A stretch of DNA of 64,000 bases from Prionace glauca. Its lineage: Eukaryota; Chordata; Chondrichthyes; Carcharhiniformes; Carcharhinidae. Positions 35,868-45,962 of this stretch are shown here, piece by piece. The notes beneath the pieces are model-generated. The model did not search any database. It was not told the origin of the DNA and saw only the letters and a program-made list of their open reading frames with translations. Both the position numbers and the translations under genes were made by a program. Location: positions 40,092,603-40,156,602 of the forward strand of contig CM075760.1 in NCBI GenBank assembly GCA_037974335.1, in the 5' to 3' direction. How positions within the stretch are numbered: position 1 is the stretch's first letter; every line of letters starts with the position of its first letter.

Positions 35868-36640
35868 CAACGAGAGAGAAGAAAGATCTCAAGCTGCAGT
35901 TTGGTGTTGAGAGGTGGGAGCTGCACTGGGAGTGCAGAGAGCTGGAGGGAATCGCTGGGGGCTCGGGGCCAGGGACAATGGCAAAGAGTCAGAGAGAACA
36001 GGAGGCGGGGGAAAGGGCAGAGAGCCGGGGTGGGGGGAGGGCAGAGAGCCAGGGGAAATAGCAGAGAGCTGGGGGAAGGGCCGAGAGGCCGGAGAAAGGG
36101 CACATAGCCGGGGAACAGAGCGGAAAGCCGTGGAAAAGAGAAGAGAGAGAGGGGAAAGGGCAGGGAGCAAGGGGAAAGGGCAGAGAGACCAGTGAAAGGG
36201 GAGAGAGCCGAAAGGAAGGGCAGAGAGATGGGGAAAAGGGGAGAAAGACCAGGGAAAGGGGACAGAACAAGGAAAAAGGGCGGGGAGGAACGAAAAAGGG
36301 CAGGGAGGCAGGAGAAAGGGCAGAGAGCCAAGGGACAGGGCAGAGAGCCCAGGGGAAAGGGCAGGAGAGTCAGGGGGAAAGGTCAGAGAGCTGGGGGAAA
36401 GGAGAAAGAGGGGAGGGAGCAGGGACAGAGGGCAGAGAGCTGAGGGACAGTGTGGGGGGTGAGGGAAAGAACAGAGAGCCGGGGGAGAGGACACAGAGCT
36501 GGAGGGAAGTGTAGAGGGCCAGGTGGAAATACAGCGAGCCGGATAAAAGGGGAAAAGAGCCACCGTGAAAGTCAGAGACCCAGGGGAAGGGCAAAGAGCT
36601 GGGGAAATAGGCAGAGGGCGGGTGATGGATGGCGGAGTGA
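35868..36640 (+). repeat. G-rich purine repeat with AGCT motifs, switch-like, ~1 kb before Cmu1
   Basis: Tandem units of about 19-21 bases of the form 'gggcagagagccgggggaaa', strongly purine-rich with G clusters on the non-template strand. AGCT (the preferred AID target in tetrapod switch regions) occurs repeatedly as 'gagagctgg' or 'gagctgg', for example near 35,938, 36,066, 36,388, 36,437, 36,497 and 36,596. It lies between J and Cmu1, where a switch region would. The G-skew would favour R-loops in transcribed DNA. Function is inferred from composition and place only. Confidence 0.8.
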
Positions 36641-36944
36641 GGAGGTTCAGAATAGAGCTAGCACCACAATCGGCTCATCTGTAATCTCAGTGAATGATGG
36701 AGGAGACTTCAGGGCCCGAATGGGAAACTCTTACTATTAATGTATGATCCGTCAATGAGTCAATGTTGGATTTATTGGAATTAATAATCACATTTAGAAT
36801 TTCCTGATCATTCTGTAAGTATTCATTCCGGAGGTATTTTTGAAGCAAAGTTACTAATCTCCGTTTTGTGGATTGAGAGGCAGTGAGTTGGAGAGAGGAA
36901 GGGGCATCAATCAGTTTGAACACAGGCAATTTCCAAAACTAGTG

Positions 36945-37065
36945 TGGAGATGCCGGAGTGAGGTTGGTGTGGGCACAGTAAGGATTCTCACAACACCAGG
37001 TTAAAGTCCAACAGGTTTATTTGGAATCACAAGCTGTTGGAGCTCCCTCATCAGGTGAGTGGATA
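36945..37065 (-). mobile_element. Retroelement end fragment ('acaacaccaggttaaag' family)
   Basis: 'tctcacaacaccaggttaaa' and 'agtccaacaggtttatttgg' mark the terminal part of a widespread shark retroelement, also at 55.63 and 59.89 kb. In the 59.9-kb copy it adjoins a GIY-YIG-like coding piece, suggesting a Penelope-like element. Confidence 0.65.
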
Positions 37066-37388
37066 GTCTGAATGAAGGGAGAACTTCTTCATGACAAAGT
37101 GTTTTTGTTTGAGAAATAAACAGCGGTTCATCACACACTGCTGTTGTTGAGAAATAAATAGTTGCTTCAATAATGGAGACAATCTTTGCTGTTCTCTGTT
37201 AATCCAATGAATGACATGTCATTGTGAGACTAACAGAATGTGTTTTTTCTTCCTAATTTGATAGAAGTGGAGACAGGGATATGAGTTTCTACAGAGATGA
37301 CAATTCCCAAATGATAGAAGTAACATCATCGCAAAGGCGGATGAAAGATTTAATCGGGAAATATTAGGGATAAGTTTATAATTCAAAT

Positions 37389-37545
37389 CAATGTTGGAGA
37401 TAGAAACATAGAAAAGAGAAGCTGGAGTAGGCCATTCGGCCCTTGGAGCCTACTCCCCCTTTCACTTTGGTCAGAGCTCATCACTATCCTGATCACACCT
37501 ACTACCCATATCCCTTCATCCCTTTAACACCAAGACCTATATCTA
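37389..37545 (-). mobile_element. LINE 3' fragment, antisense
   Basis: 'agctggagtaggccattcgg', 'cccttggagcctactccccc' and 'atcccttcatccctttaac' is the antisense 3' region of a CR1-like LINE other than subfamilies A and B. It ends about 90 bp before Cmu1. Confidence 0.7.
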
Positions 37546-37631
37546 ATATAGAAACCTATTTGTAACAATGTTTGATGACTTAATAAATGCAAGTAAGAGT
37601 CTAACTTGTTCAATTGGCTATTCTTTCCCAG

Positions 37632-37919
37632 CGACACCATCTCCGCCCACTCTGTATGGCCTGGTCTCCCCCTGTCAGCAACAGAACTCCGACGGCTCCA
37701 TCACCTTCGGATGTTTGGCGATGGATTACCTTCCAGATGTCTCCAAAGTGACCTGGAAGAAAAATGGGCAAACGGTCCCCAGTGGGTTTAAGACTTACCC
37801 ATCAGTGAGAAACACGAAGGGAACCTACACCCTGAGCAGCCAGTTAACCATCAGCGACTCAGCGGGAGATTGTCCCAGAATTGACTGTGAGGTTCGACAC
37901 ATCAACATTGAAATACCAT
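37632..37919 (+). CDS. IGHM: IgM constant domain 1 exon (Cmu1/CH1)
   Basis: First C1-set domain of the mu chain, which pairs with the light chain. The acceptor is 'ttctttcccag'. The exon reads [15 protein letters not shown] at its start, then '[13 protein letters not shown]' with the first intradomain Cys, 'VTWKKNGQ' with the core Trp, '[12 protein letters not shown]', and '[17 protein letters not shown]' with the second Cys. An extra Cys in 'LVSPC' is in place for the light-chain bond. 288 nt, phase 1 at both ends, donor GTAAGT. The length is usual for a C1 domain. It is followed by Cmu2 after only ~0.38 kb. Confidence 0.96.
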
Positions 37920-38052
37920 GTAAGTGTTATGGAGCTTGTGTGAAATAGAAACACTGTGGTTAACATGTAGGGCCTTGGTTATAACTCAGTTAAATAGATG
38001 TGCATCATTCGGCCCTCTGGATTGGTCCAGTTAGTGTCTATTGACTGCAAAT

Positions 38053-38265
38053 GAGTAAGAACATAGAACATTCCAGCGCAGTACAGGCCCTTCGGCCCTC
38101 GATGTTGCGCCGACCAGTGGAACCAATCTAATGACCCTCTAACCTAAACTATTCCAATGTTATCCATATGCCTATCCACTGACCATTTGAACGCCCTTAA
38201 AGTTGGCGAGTCCACAACTGCTGCAGACAGGGCTTTCCAAACCCTTACTACCCTCTGTTGACAAA
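38053..38265 (-). mobile_element. CR1-like LINE 3' fragment in the Cmu1-Cmu2 intron
   Basis: 'aagaacatagaacattccag', 'gtacaggcccttcggccctc', 'gatgttgcgccgacc' and 'cttaaagttggcgagtcc' is the antisense 3' end of a common shark LINE. It takes up over half of this short intron but stops ~30 bp before the Cmu2 exon. Confidence 0.85.
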
Positions 38266-38295
38266 TGTTTAATTGATATGTTTTTTTTCCTGAAG

Positions 38296-38616
38296 GTCCA
38301 AAGCCTGAGCGTGTGATCCATCCAACTCTTATCATCACCGTGATTTCCAGTGAAGAAATCTCACACAGGAAAGTCGCAATCATCGTCTGTTCAATCATCG
38401 ATTTCCAGCCAGGGTCAATGGAAGTGAGTTGGCTGAAGAATGGGGAAACCACGCATTCAGGAATTGTCACCTCTCCCCCCTGTGAAGTGAACGGGAACTT
38501 CTCGGCCAGCAGTCGACTGACAGTCACCGCTGGGGAATGGTTCAGCAAAGCGGTCTATACCTGTCAGGTCACTCACCGAGGAAACATTCAGAGTCTGAAC
38601 ATCAGCGCATCTCAGG
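38296..38616 (+). CDS. IGHM: IgM constant domain 2 exon (Cmu2/CH2)
   Basis: Acceptor 'cctgaag' after a T-run. It reads [19 protein letters not shown], then '[20 protein letters not shown]' (first Cys and core Trp), '[16 protein letters not shown]' and '[11 protein letters not shown]' (second Cys). Potential N-glycosylation sites are NFS and NIS. The initial Cys, just before the domain, is placed to bond two heavy chains. 321 nt, phase 1 at both ends, donor GTAAGA. Frame is continuous with Cmu1. Confidence 0.96.
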
Positions 38617-39532
38617 GTAAGATACTCAAACGCAGGACAACATATATCATTCTGATGTTAATCAGAATTAGGGATCTATTCAAGTTGGTACAAAGCATTG
38701 AACAACTTGTGAGTTATTGTCCTGTAGTTTGCTGCATTAGGACAATATCTCATTCAGAATTTCATCAGAAAAACATTTTTTTGTTATCCCTTCCTGAGAT
38801 GTGCATTTATTTCCCAAACCTGAGAGCACTGAAGTGTCACTCCCGTTGCTGTGAATCTGGAGTCACATGCATGCCAGGCCAGATAAAGACAGCAGGTTGA
38901 TTTTGGTAAGGAACATTTGTGAACTAGGAGGGGTTTTACAGCAATAGCTTCATGAGAACCATTTCAACTTTTAATTATAGATTTTTACAAAATTCAAATT
39001 TCATATTTGCAATGATGGGATTAGAATCTGTGTCCCCAGAGTCTTGCCCGAGGTTATAAGTCCATTGACAACACCATATACCACAGGCTCCCCTTAAAAG
39101 AGTGCCCCCTTTCGGTTTGAAGCAATATACTGAGTGAGGTGGCCTTGATGTCAGCTTGTTCCTGAGACAGCTGGTAAAATTTGGAGAGACAGTAGGTGTG
39201 AGAATGTTTCATAGGTCACAGCACAGGGGTAAAATATTAGAAAGTGCATCCACCCTATTTATAAACCAACGGTCAGTACTTTTTCCCTGGGTTCAGGATG
39301 GTGTGTTTGTTTGGGAATTCTCCAATCCTGATTCATGGAAATGTTACCGCTGCTCCAATATTTAATACAGGGAATAATTCCATACAGCAAGCTGGCTTCC
39401 CATTCGCCATGGAAGGTGAAAGGTGAGAGTTAGAGATTGATATATTGAAGGCGACTTTGTCTCCTTCAGGCTGAAGACTGCTGTCCTGCTTCTGAAGGGG
39501 AACTAGGGCTCATTTTCATTTCTCATTCACAG
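38617..39532 (+). other. Cmu2-Cmu3 intron
   Basis: 0.9 kb without recognised genes. Contains 'gagtcacatgcatgccaggc' type text that resembles a dispersed shark repeat, but too short to classify. Confidence 0.5.
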
Positions 39533-39841
39533 ATCCTCTCCCGTGCCTTGATACCACAGTGAAGATACAGCCACCACCAATAGAACAGGTCTTACTAGAG
39601 GCGACCGTGACCTTAACCTGCATCATTTCTCATGCTCCTGATGGAGTTAACGTGTCCTGGATCCGAGACAGGAAGTATTTGAAATCAGAGATTGCCGAAA
39701 AGCCCGGAGTGGATCGTGACAGCGTGATCAGCAAATTAAGCATCTCCACACAAGCCTGGCTGAGTGCGACTGTGTTTGAGTGCGTGGTGAGCCATCAGGA
39801 TCTGCCGACTCCTCTAAGAACATCTATCCACAAGGAAACAG
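39533..39841 (+). CDS. IGHM: IgM constant domain 3 exon (Cmu3/CH3)
   Basis: Acceptor 'ttctcattcacag'. It reads [19 protein letters not shown], then '[20 protein letters not shown]' (first Cys, core Trp and an NVS glycosylation site), '[13 protein letters not shown]' and '[16 protein letters not shown]' (second Cys). 309 nt, phase 1 at both ends, donor GTGAGC. The Cys near the start may make an inter-chain bond in the polymer. Intact. Confidence 0.96.
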
Positions 39842-39861
39842 GTGAGCTGAGAGATTGAAGC

Positions 39862-40460
39862 AATAAATGTAGGGTCAATGGCAGGGTTCTGAGCAATGTG
39901 GAGGAACAGAAAGATCCCGGGGTTCATATCCACAGATCTCTGAAGATTGCCACTCAAGTGGATAGAGCCGTGAAGAATGCTTAAAGTGTGTTAGTGTTTA
40001 TTAACAGGGGGTTAGAGTTTAAGAGCCGTGGGGTTATACTGCAAGTGTACAGGGCCTTGGTGAGACCACATTTGGAATATTGTGTGCAGTTCTAGTCACC
40101 TCACTATAAGAAGGATGTGGAAGCATTGGAGAGAGTGCAGAGGAGATTTACCAGGATGCTGCCTGGTTTGGAGGGTAGGTCTTATGAGGAAAGGTTGAGG
40201 GAGCTGGGGCTTTTCTCCTTAGAGCGGAGGAGGATGAGAGGCGAACTCTCCTGAACTAAACGACTCTGGGCCGATTGATATTTTTCTGGGGAGTTTGATG
40301 TGTTGATGAGTGAAAAGTGAACTGAAGGCGATGTTATTGGGTTTAGATTGAAGAAGAAGGGAGGAGCCTGATGTGGAGCATCAAAAACCAGAAAACCAAA
40401 AAGAAAAAGTAGATTAGTTGGGCCGAATGGCCTGATTCTGTGCTGTAATCTTTCTGAATC
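39862..40460 (+). mobile_element. CR1 LINE fragment, subfamily B-like, in the Cmu3-Cmu4 intron
   Basis: Begins ~20 bp after the Cmu3 donor. It carries the post-RT region ('LEYCVQFWSPHYRKDVEALE'-like with changes; 'acattggagagagtgcagag' type text), then 'ttgggccgaatggcctgatt' and a 'ctgtgctgtaatctttctga' tail. An internal part after about 40,245 seems missing or diverged. Several stops make it non-coding. Confidence 0.85.
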
Positions 40461-40645
40461 TTTCCACTCCGCCCCCTCCTGAGTTATTTGAGAAGAAAAT
40501 TGTGTTCACCTCCCCTCCAAGCTGCAAATCAAAAATGGGAAGAGTTAAAATCAGAAGCGAAGCACATTTTCCTGATATCTAACCAGTGGTTCCATTGTCT
40601 CCAGAACTCTCCAGTTTATTGACATTTATTGTACATTTTCTGCAG

Positions 40646-41037
40646 ACCCAAATCCGCGGGAACCGGTCGTCTCTGTCCTCCTGCCCTCGGCAGAAGACGT
40701 CTCCGCTCAGAGTTTCGTCTCCCTCAGCTGCTTAGTGAGAGGTTTCTCCCCCCGAGAGATCTTCGTCAAGTGGACCGTCAACGACAAGCCGGTGAATCCC
40801 GGGAACTACAGGAACACCGAGGTGGTGGCGGAGAACGGCGATAGCTCCTTCTTCATGTACAGCCTGTTATCCATTGCAGCAGAGGAATGGTCCAGTGGCG
40901 CATCTTACTCTTGTGTGGTGGGACATGAAGCCATCCCCTTGAAGATCATCAACAGAACAGTTGACAAATCCAGCGGTAAACCCAGTTTTGTGAACATTTC
41001 CCTTGCACTGATGGACACGGTTAATTCATGTCAATGA
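40646..41037 (+). CDS. IGHM: IgM constant domain 4 exon with secretory tailpiece (Cmu4/CH4)
   Basis: Acceptor 'ttctgcag'. It reads [19 protein letters not shown], then '[20 protein letters not shown]' (first Cys, core Trp), 'FFMYSLLSI' and '[19 protein letters not shown]' (second Cys, NRT site). Without splicing it continues into the secretory tail '[20 protein letters not shown]' and TGA at 41,035. The NIS site and penultimate Cys are the hallmarks of the mu tailpiece used for polymer assembly. A donor inside the exon (last base 40,975, then GTAAAC) splices to TM1 for the membrane form, as in other vertebrate IgM genes. Two AATAAA signals follow within 45 bases. Intact. Confidence 0.97.
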
Positions 41038-41064
41038 GAGTCACTCACTTCCATTAAAAACTAC

Positions 41065-41079
41065 AATAAAAAGAATAAA
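41065..41079 (+). terminator. Polyadenylation signals for secreted IgM
   Basis: Two AATAAA hexamers (41,065-41,070 and 41,074-41,079), 28 and 37 bases after the secretory stop codon. The choice between this site and the Cmu4-TM1 splice sets secreted against membrane IgM. Confidence 0.8.
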
Positions 41080-42111
41080 AACATTTTCCTCTAACGATCA
41101 ATGAAATACCCAATTGTTTAATTGGTTGTTTTTCAGTTTTACTTCCATATCTTTGATTTTGAGTCAGATATTTTCATGTCTCGGACCCAACATTGTTGAA
41201 CCAGTGCTCCCAGCGGAGATAGACACTGGGTCAGGGATAGAGTAGAGCACATTCATTACAGGATTCTGCAAAATATCTTCACCGACTTTCCTCCCGCTGA
41301 GGGGAAAACACTCCGACATTTTTAACATGTCTGACACACAAACACAACATTTAGATCTCTGTGTCCCTGTTTCTCTCATTGACCACCTCTTTAAGCTACT
41401 GCACCGCACCCACTGGGAACTGAAGTGAGGGTCACACACAAAAAACATGGAGAAATATTCCCCCCATCGGATTGAGGGAGAGTGAAATTGTTAACATCCT
41501 GGATTCCCACTAACCCAGCAAAGAGAGGGGAGGAGCAGTAGTTAATCCATGTCCCAAAACTTCCTCAATGAAAAGAGGAGGAATGTCATTATTTAATCCA
41601 CTCACCTCTACCTCCTCAGTGGTTAGAACCATCAGGGACATTGTATCACCGGGTAGGGAGAGGGAAACTCTGAGCTCACTCTCCTCCCTCTCCCGTGTTT
41701 GGAAGGGACCAATTCTCTACTATAAGGACCCAGTTGCCAACAGTACAAATTAGTTTCCGGTTTACTTGCTACAGATTTTGAAGTATCATTAACTTAATCA
41801 TTGAAATATATCTGTATGAATGCAACATAATTTTAAAATTCTCAACACTCTTGTTCCTGTTAATCATCTGCTGGCATTGATTTCCCAGAATACAAATTTA
41901 AACAAGTCATAGATTCCTCCCCGGGTTTTAACTGTTCTGTCCCTGAGCTCTCTGAGATACATCAATCAATTATTTCATTCTCTCTCCTGATATCACTGTG
42001 CCCCTCACATAAAATACATTTCTCCAGCAAAACATTGAAAATATGTTCCATTATTCGGGTTGTCTGGATCATATTCACTTCACTATAGTCGGTGAAACTT
42101 GGAGCAACAGT
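41080..42111 (+). other. Cmu4-TM1 intron, proximal part
   Basis: No gene or repeat recognised in about 1 kb. Confidence 0.45.
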
Positions 42112-43860
42112 TAAAAAAATACACACACTGATAAAACTGCCCAAAACTGTCACAATTATACATACATACATAGGCGTACACACCCACACTCACACACTCA
42201 CACAAACACTCATACACTCACTCTCACATACTCACACACTCACACACTCACTCTCACACAGACACACTCACACACACGTACACACACACACACTCACACA
42301 TACAGACACACTACACACTCACACACTCATTCACACACACACAAACACACACGCATACACATACTCACTCTCACACACACACACTGACACACTACACACT
42401 CTCACATACACACACTCACACATACAGACACACTACACACTCACACACTCATTCACACACTCACACACACATACACACACACGCACTCGCATACACACAC
42501 ACAGACACATGGACACAATTGCACAAATACACATACTCATACATATGCACACGAATACAGAATGTTAATATACACACACAAACGCATACACATGCTCCCA
42601 CACACAGAAATATAGACAGGTACATTCAAATACAGACACAGAATCTCACAAATATACAATACACTCAAATACATACACAACAAAAACACATACATTCAGA
42701 AATACAAATGCACATTCATGGATCAGAAGAACACACAATATACGCACAAACGAACTCAAACAAGCACGATCCCACAAATACACTAATGGACCACACACAT
42801 ACAAACAAATATACATGCATACACAAATACTCTCTCTCCCTTTCTCTTTCGCTCTCTCTGTCCCACACGCAACATCCACACACACACAAACACACACACA
42901 CACACATGAATGCACAAGGGGGCAGACACCCGCACACAAAGACACGGACTTGTACAAGAAGGCACAAAACAAAACATGCACACAAATTATCAAATATGTA
43001 CAAACGCCCGCAGAAACACATGCAAACACACAAGTACACACTTACCTAAACATACGTGACTAGGTACACAGACACAAACACAAACACATACATGTGTACA
43101 CACAATACGGACAGATAACATGCATGCAGGTCCAAAACATACACAAACAGATACACACACTTAAACAAATGCATGTTCTCACACGTTCACGCTGAAATGA
43201 ATACAGATATAGAGACCCACAATGTTATACACATTATCACTTATACAGGGAAATACATGTAACAATATTAACACACTGCATATAGATAAACAGAGAGCAA
43301 AGCTTTTCACACAAACACGTGGATGCAAACATTTACATGCTCATACAGAACAGAACACCACGGGACACAATACTACACATGGAAACACAGGTATATGCTG
43401 ACACATTGTTAAAATAACTATCAACACGAATTTACATGCACTAACATGTTAACAGATATACACACAAACACACGGAGGAACAGACACATACAGAAAGGGA
43501 AGGAAACATTACTCGAGTGACAGAAATTCACACAGTGAAATAGGCAGAAACACGAGCACACGTTAAGAGTGGCATTAATAAATATACAGAGATTTCACAA
43601 TAATAGTCATATATCCATAATGTCTGAAGAATAAATTCTACAAATTATACAAATTATCCACAATGTCTGAAGAATAAGTTATGCACACAGACACACAACT
43701 ACACAAATCAACAAACACAGACAAATTAATCCCTCATACACACAGATTAACTCAGGACCAAAGATTAATGCAGCTCAAGAAGTGTTCACACACACACACA
43801 CACAGTCTCACACATACACACACGCACACAGACACACACACACAATCTTAAATATAAACG
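42112..43860 (+). repeat. CA-rich simple-sequence field in the Cmu4-TM1 intron
   Basis: Dense (CA)n with 'cacactcacacact' and 'catacacaca' variants from 42,112 to about 43,110, then thinner CA-rich text to about 43,860. The coding strand is A/C-rich and poor in G. Long His/Thr-rich open frames here are artefacts. Confidence 0.92.
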
Positions 43861-44409
43861 GCAGGTAAATGATGAAAGTAAAATTTAAGTGTGAATTTGA
43901 ATGGACATACACACCGACAACTATCCCAATTCTCAAAACACCGCCAAACACGTTGAGAAACTGAATTAAGCTCCTGATTTACTAAACATTTCCACTGTAA
44001 ATAAGCAAAGATTGGAAATTACATCCCAGATCTTAAACAGCAGCATTCATAGTTTACAGATCAATCACCATCTGTGGAAACAATCATTGACAGGGGAATG
44101 TTCCTCTATATCAGTCAAAACATTCTTCAATAAGCGTTCGTGGCAAATAGTTCAAAATGAACTGATTCTCAAGAAAACATCTACAGTGCTTTCTGACATG
44201 GACTCTCCAAGGAATACCAATAAGGATCAGGTGTGAAAATAGTTATGGAGATCTGTTACTGAGTGTCCTGAATTTAACAGGAGAAATACATTGAAAATTA
44301 AACATGAGAATGAATGAACAGTTTATGAAGGAGAAGAGGGAAAAGAAAACAATGAGATTCCCTGGATAAATAAAGTAATCTAATTTCATTTCCTGGTCTC
44401 CGCCCCCAG
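43861..44409 (+). other. Cmu4-TM1 intron, distal part
   Basis: AT-rich, no gene or repeat recognised. Ends with the acceptor 'tccgcccccag'. Confidence 0.5.
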
Positions 44410-44537
44410 ACTCCACCGACCGCATCTGGATTGAAGACAGTGAGGATGATAACAGCAACATCTGGACAACCGCTTCCACATTCATCGTCCTGTTCTTCCT
44501 GAGCATTTTCTACAGCACTGCCGTCACTCTGGTGAAG
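44410..44537 (+). CDS. IGHM: IgM transmembrane exon 1 (TM1)
   Basis: Joined to the internal Cmu4 donor in phase 1 it reads [19 protein letters not shown], an acidic extracellular spacer, then [20 protein letters not shown], the transmembrane helix, and TLVK. The polar Ser/Thr/Tyr face of the helix (FYST) is the part known to pair with CD79 in other vertebrates. 128 nt, phase 0 at the donor GTGAGA. Intact. Confidence 0.96.
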
Positions 44538-44671
44538 GTGAGATGATTCAATTCACTCACATTTCAAACTGGCAGAATGGATTTGAAAAATCTCTCAATG
44601 TTTCACTGATTAAAAACATTAATGTCCCGCATCAGAAACATCTGCTTCAATATTGTCTCTTTATTTTACAG

Positions 44672-44680
44672 ATCAAATGA
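44672..44680 (+). CDS. IGHM: IgM transmembrane exon 2 (TM2), two residues and stop
   Basis: After 'tctttattttacag' comes ATC AAA TGA. With TM1 this ends the membrane chain as VKIK, the very short cytoplasmic tail (KVK in mammals) of membrane IgM. The 134-bp intron and phase 0 junction fit. Found by reading the splice site. Confidence 0.9.
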   Translation: MK

Positions 44681-45126
44681 TGGGTTCAATTTTGGACGCT
44701 GAAGATTTCCCTCAGCTGATTATAAAGATCTGTGAATGGCTCCAATACAATATCTGCTCTCGGTGAATCTATCAGTAAATTTCTCTCAGTTTATCATTCT
44801 GGATCTGTAACTGAGGCAACATTAGACATTATTTCAGTTTTCAGTGTGAAAAGTACGAGTTTTTTTGTTATAATGTTATTGTGGTTAATAGTTTCCCCCC
44901 TGGTTTAAAATTAATGTATAAATAATTTCTCATTCCTTATTCACCTTTGTTAATCCCTCTTTCTATTAATGATCTGTATTCTCTTTCTGTTGTATGTAAC
45001 AGATGTACAAATATTGACGGATTCTCTGTACATGTCTCCTGTTCTGAATGTGAACCTCGATCGCTATGTTCACTTTCATAACTCTAAAAAGAACAATTTC
45101 GCTGTAAAATATTCTCTGAATTTTTA

Positions 45127-45132
45127 AATAAA
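45127..45132 (+). terminator. Polyadenylation signal for membrane IgM
   Basis: AATAAA about 450 bp after the TM2 stop, the best candidate for the membrane transcript's 3' end. No closer match was seen. Confidence 0.55.
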
Positions 45133-45962
45133 TTTTGAACAAAAATTTAACCATCCCTGTCTTGGCTCAATTCCGTTCTCCTAAACCCATCAACTCCGCT
45201 CCATTTCCCTATGACACGGTTCCCCCCACCCCTTTCCCAGATAGGCATGTCCCCCCCAGTCATGGGTGGGATGTGGTTGAACTCAGGACCCTTTAGAGAC
45301 AGAGTCACTGCGCCACCCAGTGACCCACCCGTGTAAAGACACCTTCATCTCTGCCTTTTTCTGATCAAATCCAGAGACAGAATGAGTGAAGAATGAGGAG
45401 AACCTCAGTGAATTCAATTTAATTAGCATGAATGCATCTATCAATGTAAGTCATAAATTCACAAGCCTCGAACAATATTTCCCTTTGAATTTCACTTTCA
45501 AAAATATGGATATCGTTGTTTTAATTTATCCGAACAAATCTCCTTTGACCTGTTTCGCTATCGTTAAATTTACACAATGTCACTATCTGCCAGTGATTCA
45601 CAACTACTGAGGGCAACATGTTTGCGAGTCTGGGTAACTCAATGCCCACGCTTGGGCACTGGTTGTTGAAGTTTGAATATTGAACAAGATTGTCAGCAAT
45701 TTAAGCTTGCAACAGGAGTTTGGCTGTTCCGTTAGCCATTGTTAGTAGCAGATACTTAACGTGAAATTTGACATTTAATTTGGCAATCTCGCATTTAACA
45801 AGTGAGATTGCACCTGGAGATTAAAATTGTCATAATATCACATTGCAATGTGTATGTTTGTGTCGTATTAGTAGCTGCTAACTGCTACTAACCCAAATTT
45901 CAGCTACTAATCCCATTTAGAATAGGAGTTGGTATAATTTTCTACACTCCGTAATTACAATC
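45133..45962. other. Intergenic stretch after the IgM cluster
   Basis: Includes 'aggaccctttagagacagag'-like text near 45,290 that recalls a SINE, but too short to classify. No gene recognised. Confidence 0.4.

Noticed and set aside
32598-36563. Long open frames rich in His/Thr/Ser/Leu/Pro on both strands
   Set aside because: They follow simple repeats (CA, CTCACC, purine arrays) read in several frames and have no protein-like composition.
42092-43063. Open frames of up to 176 codons in the Cmu4-TM1 intron
   Set aside because: CA-repeat artefacts within an intron.
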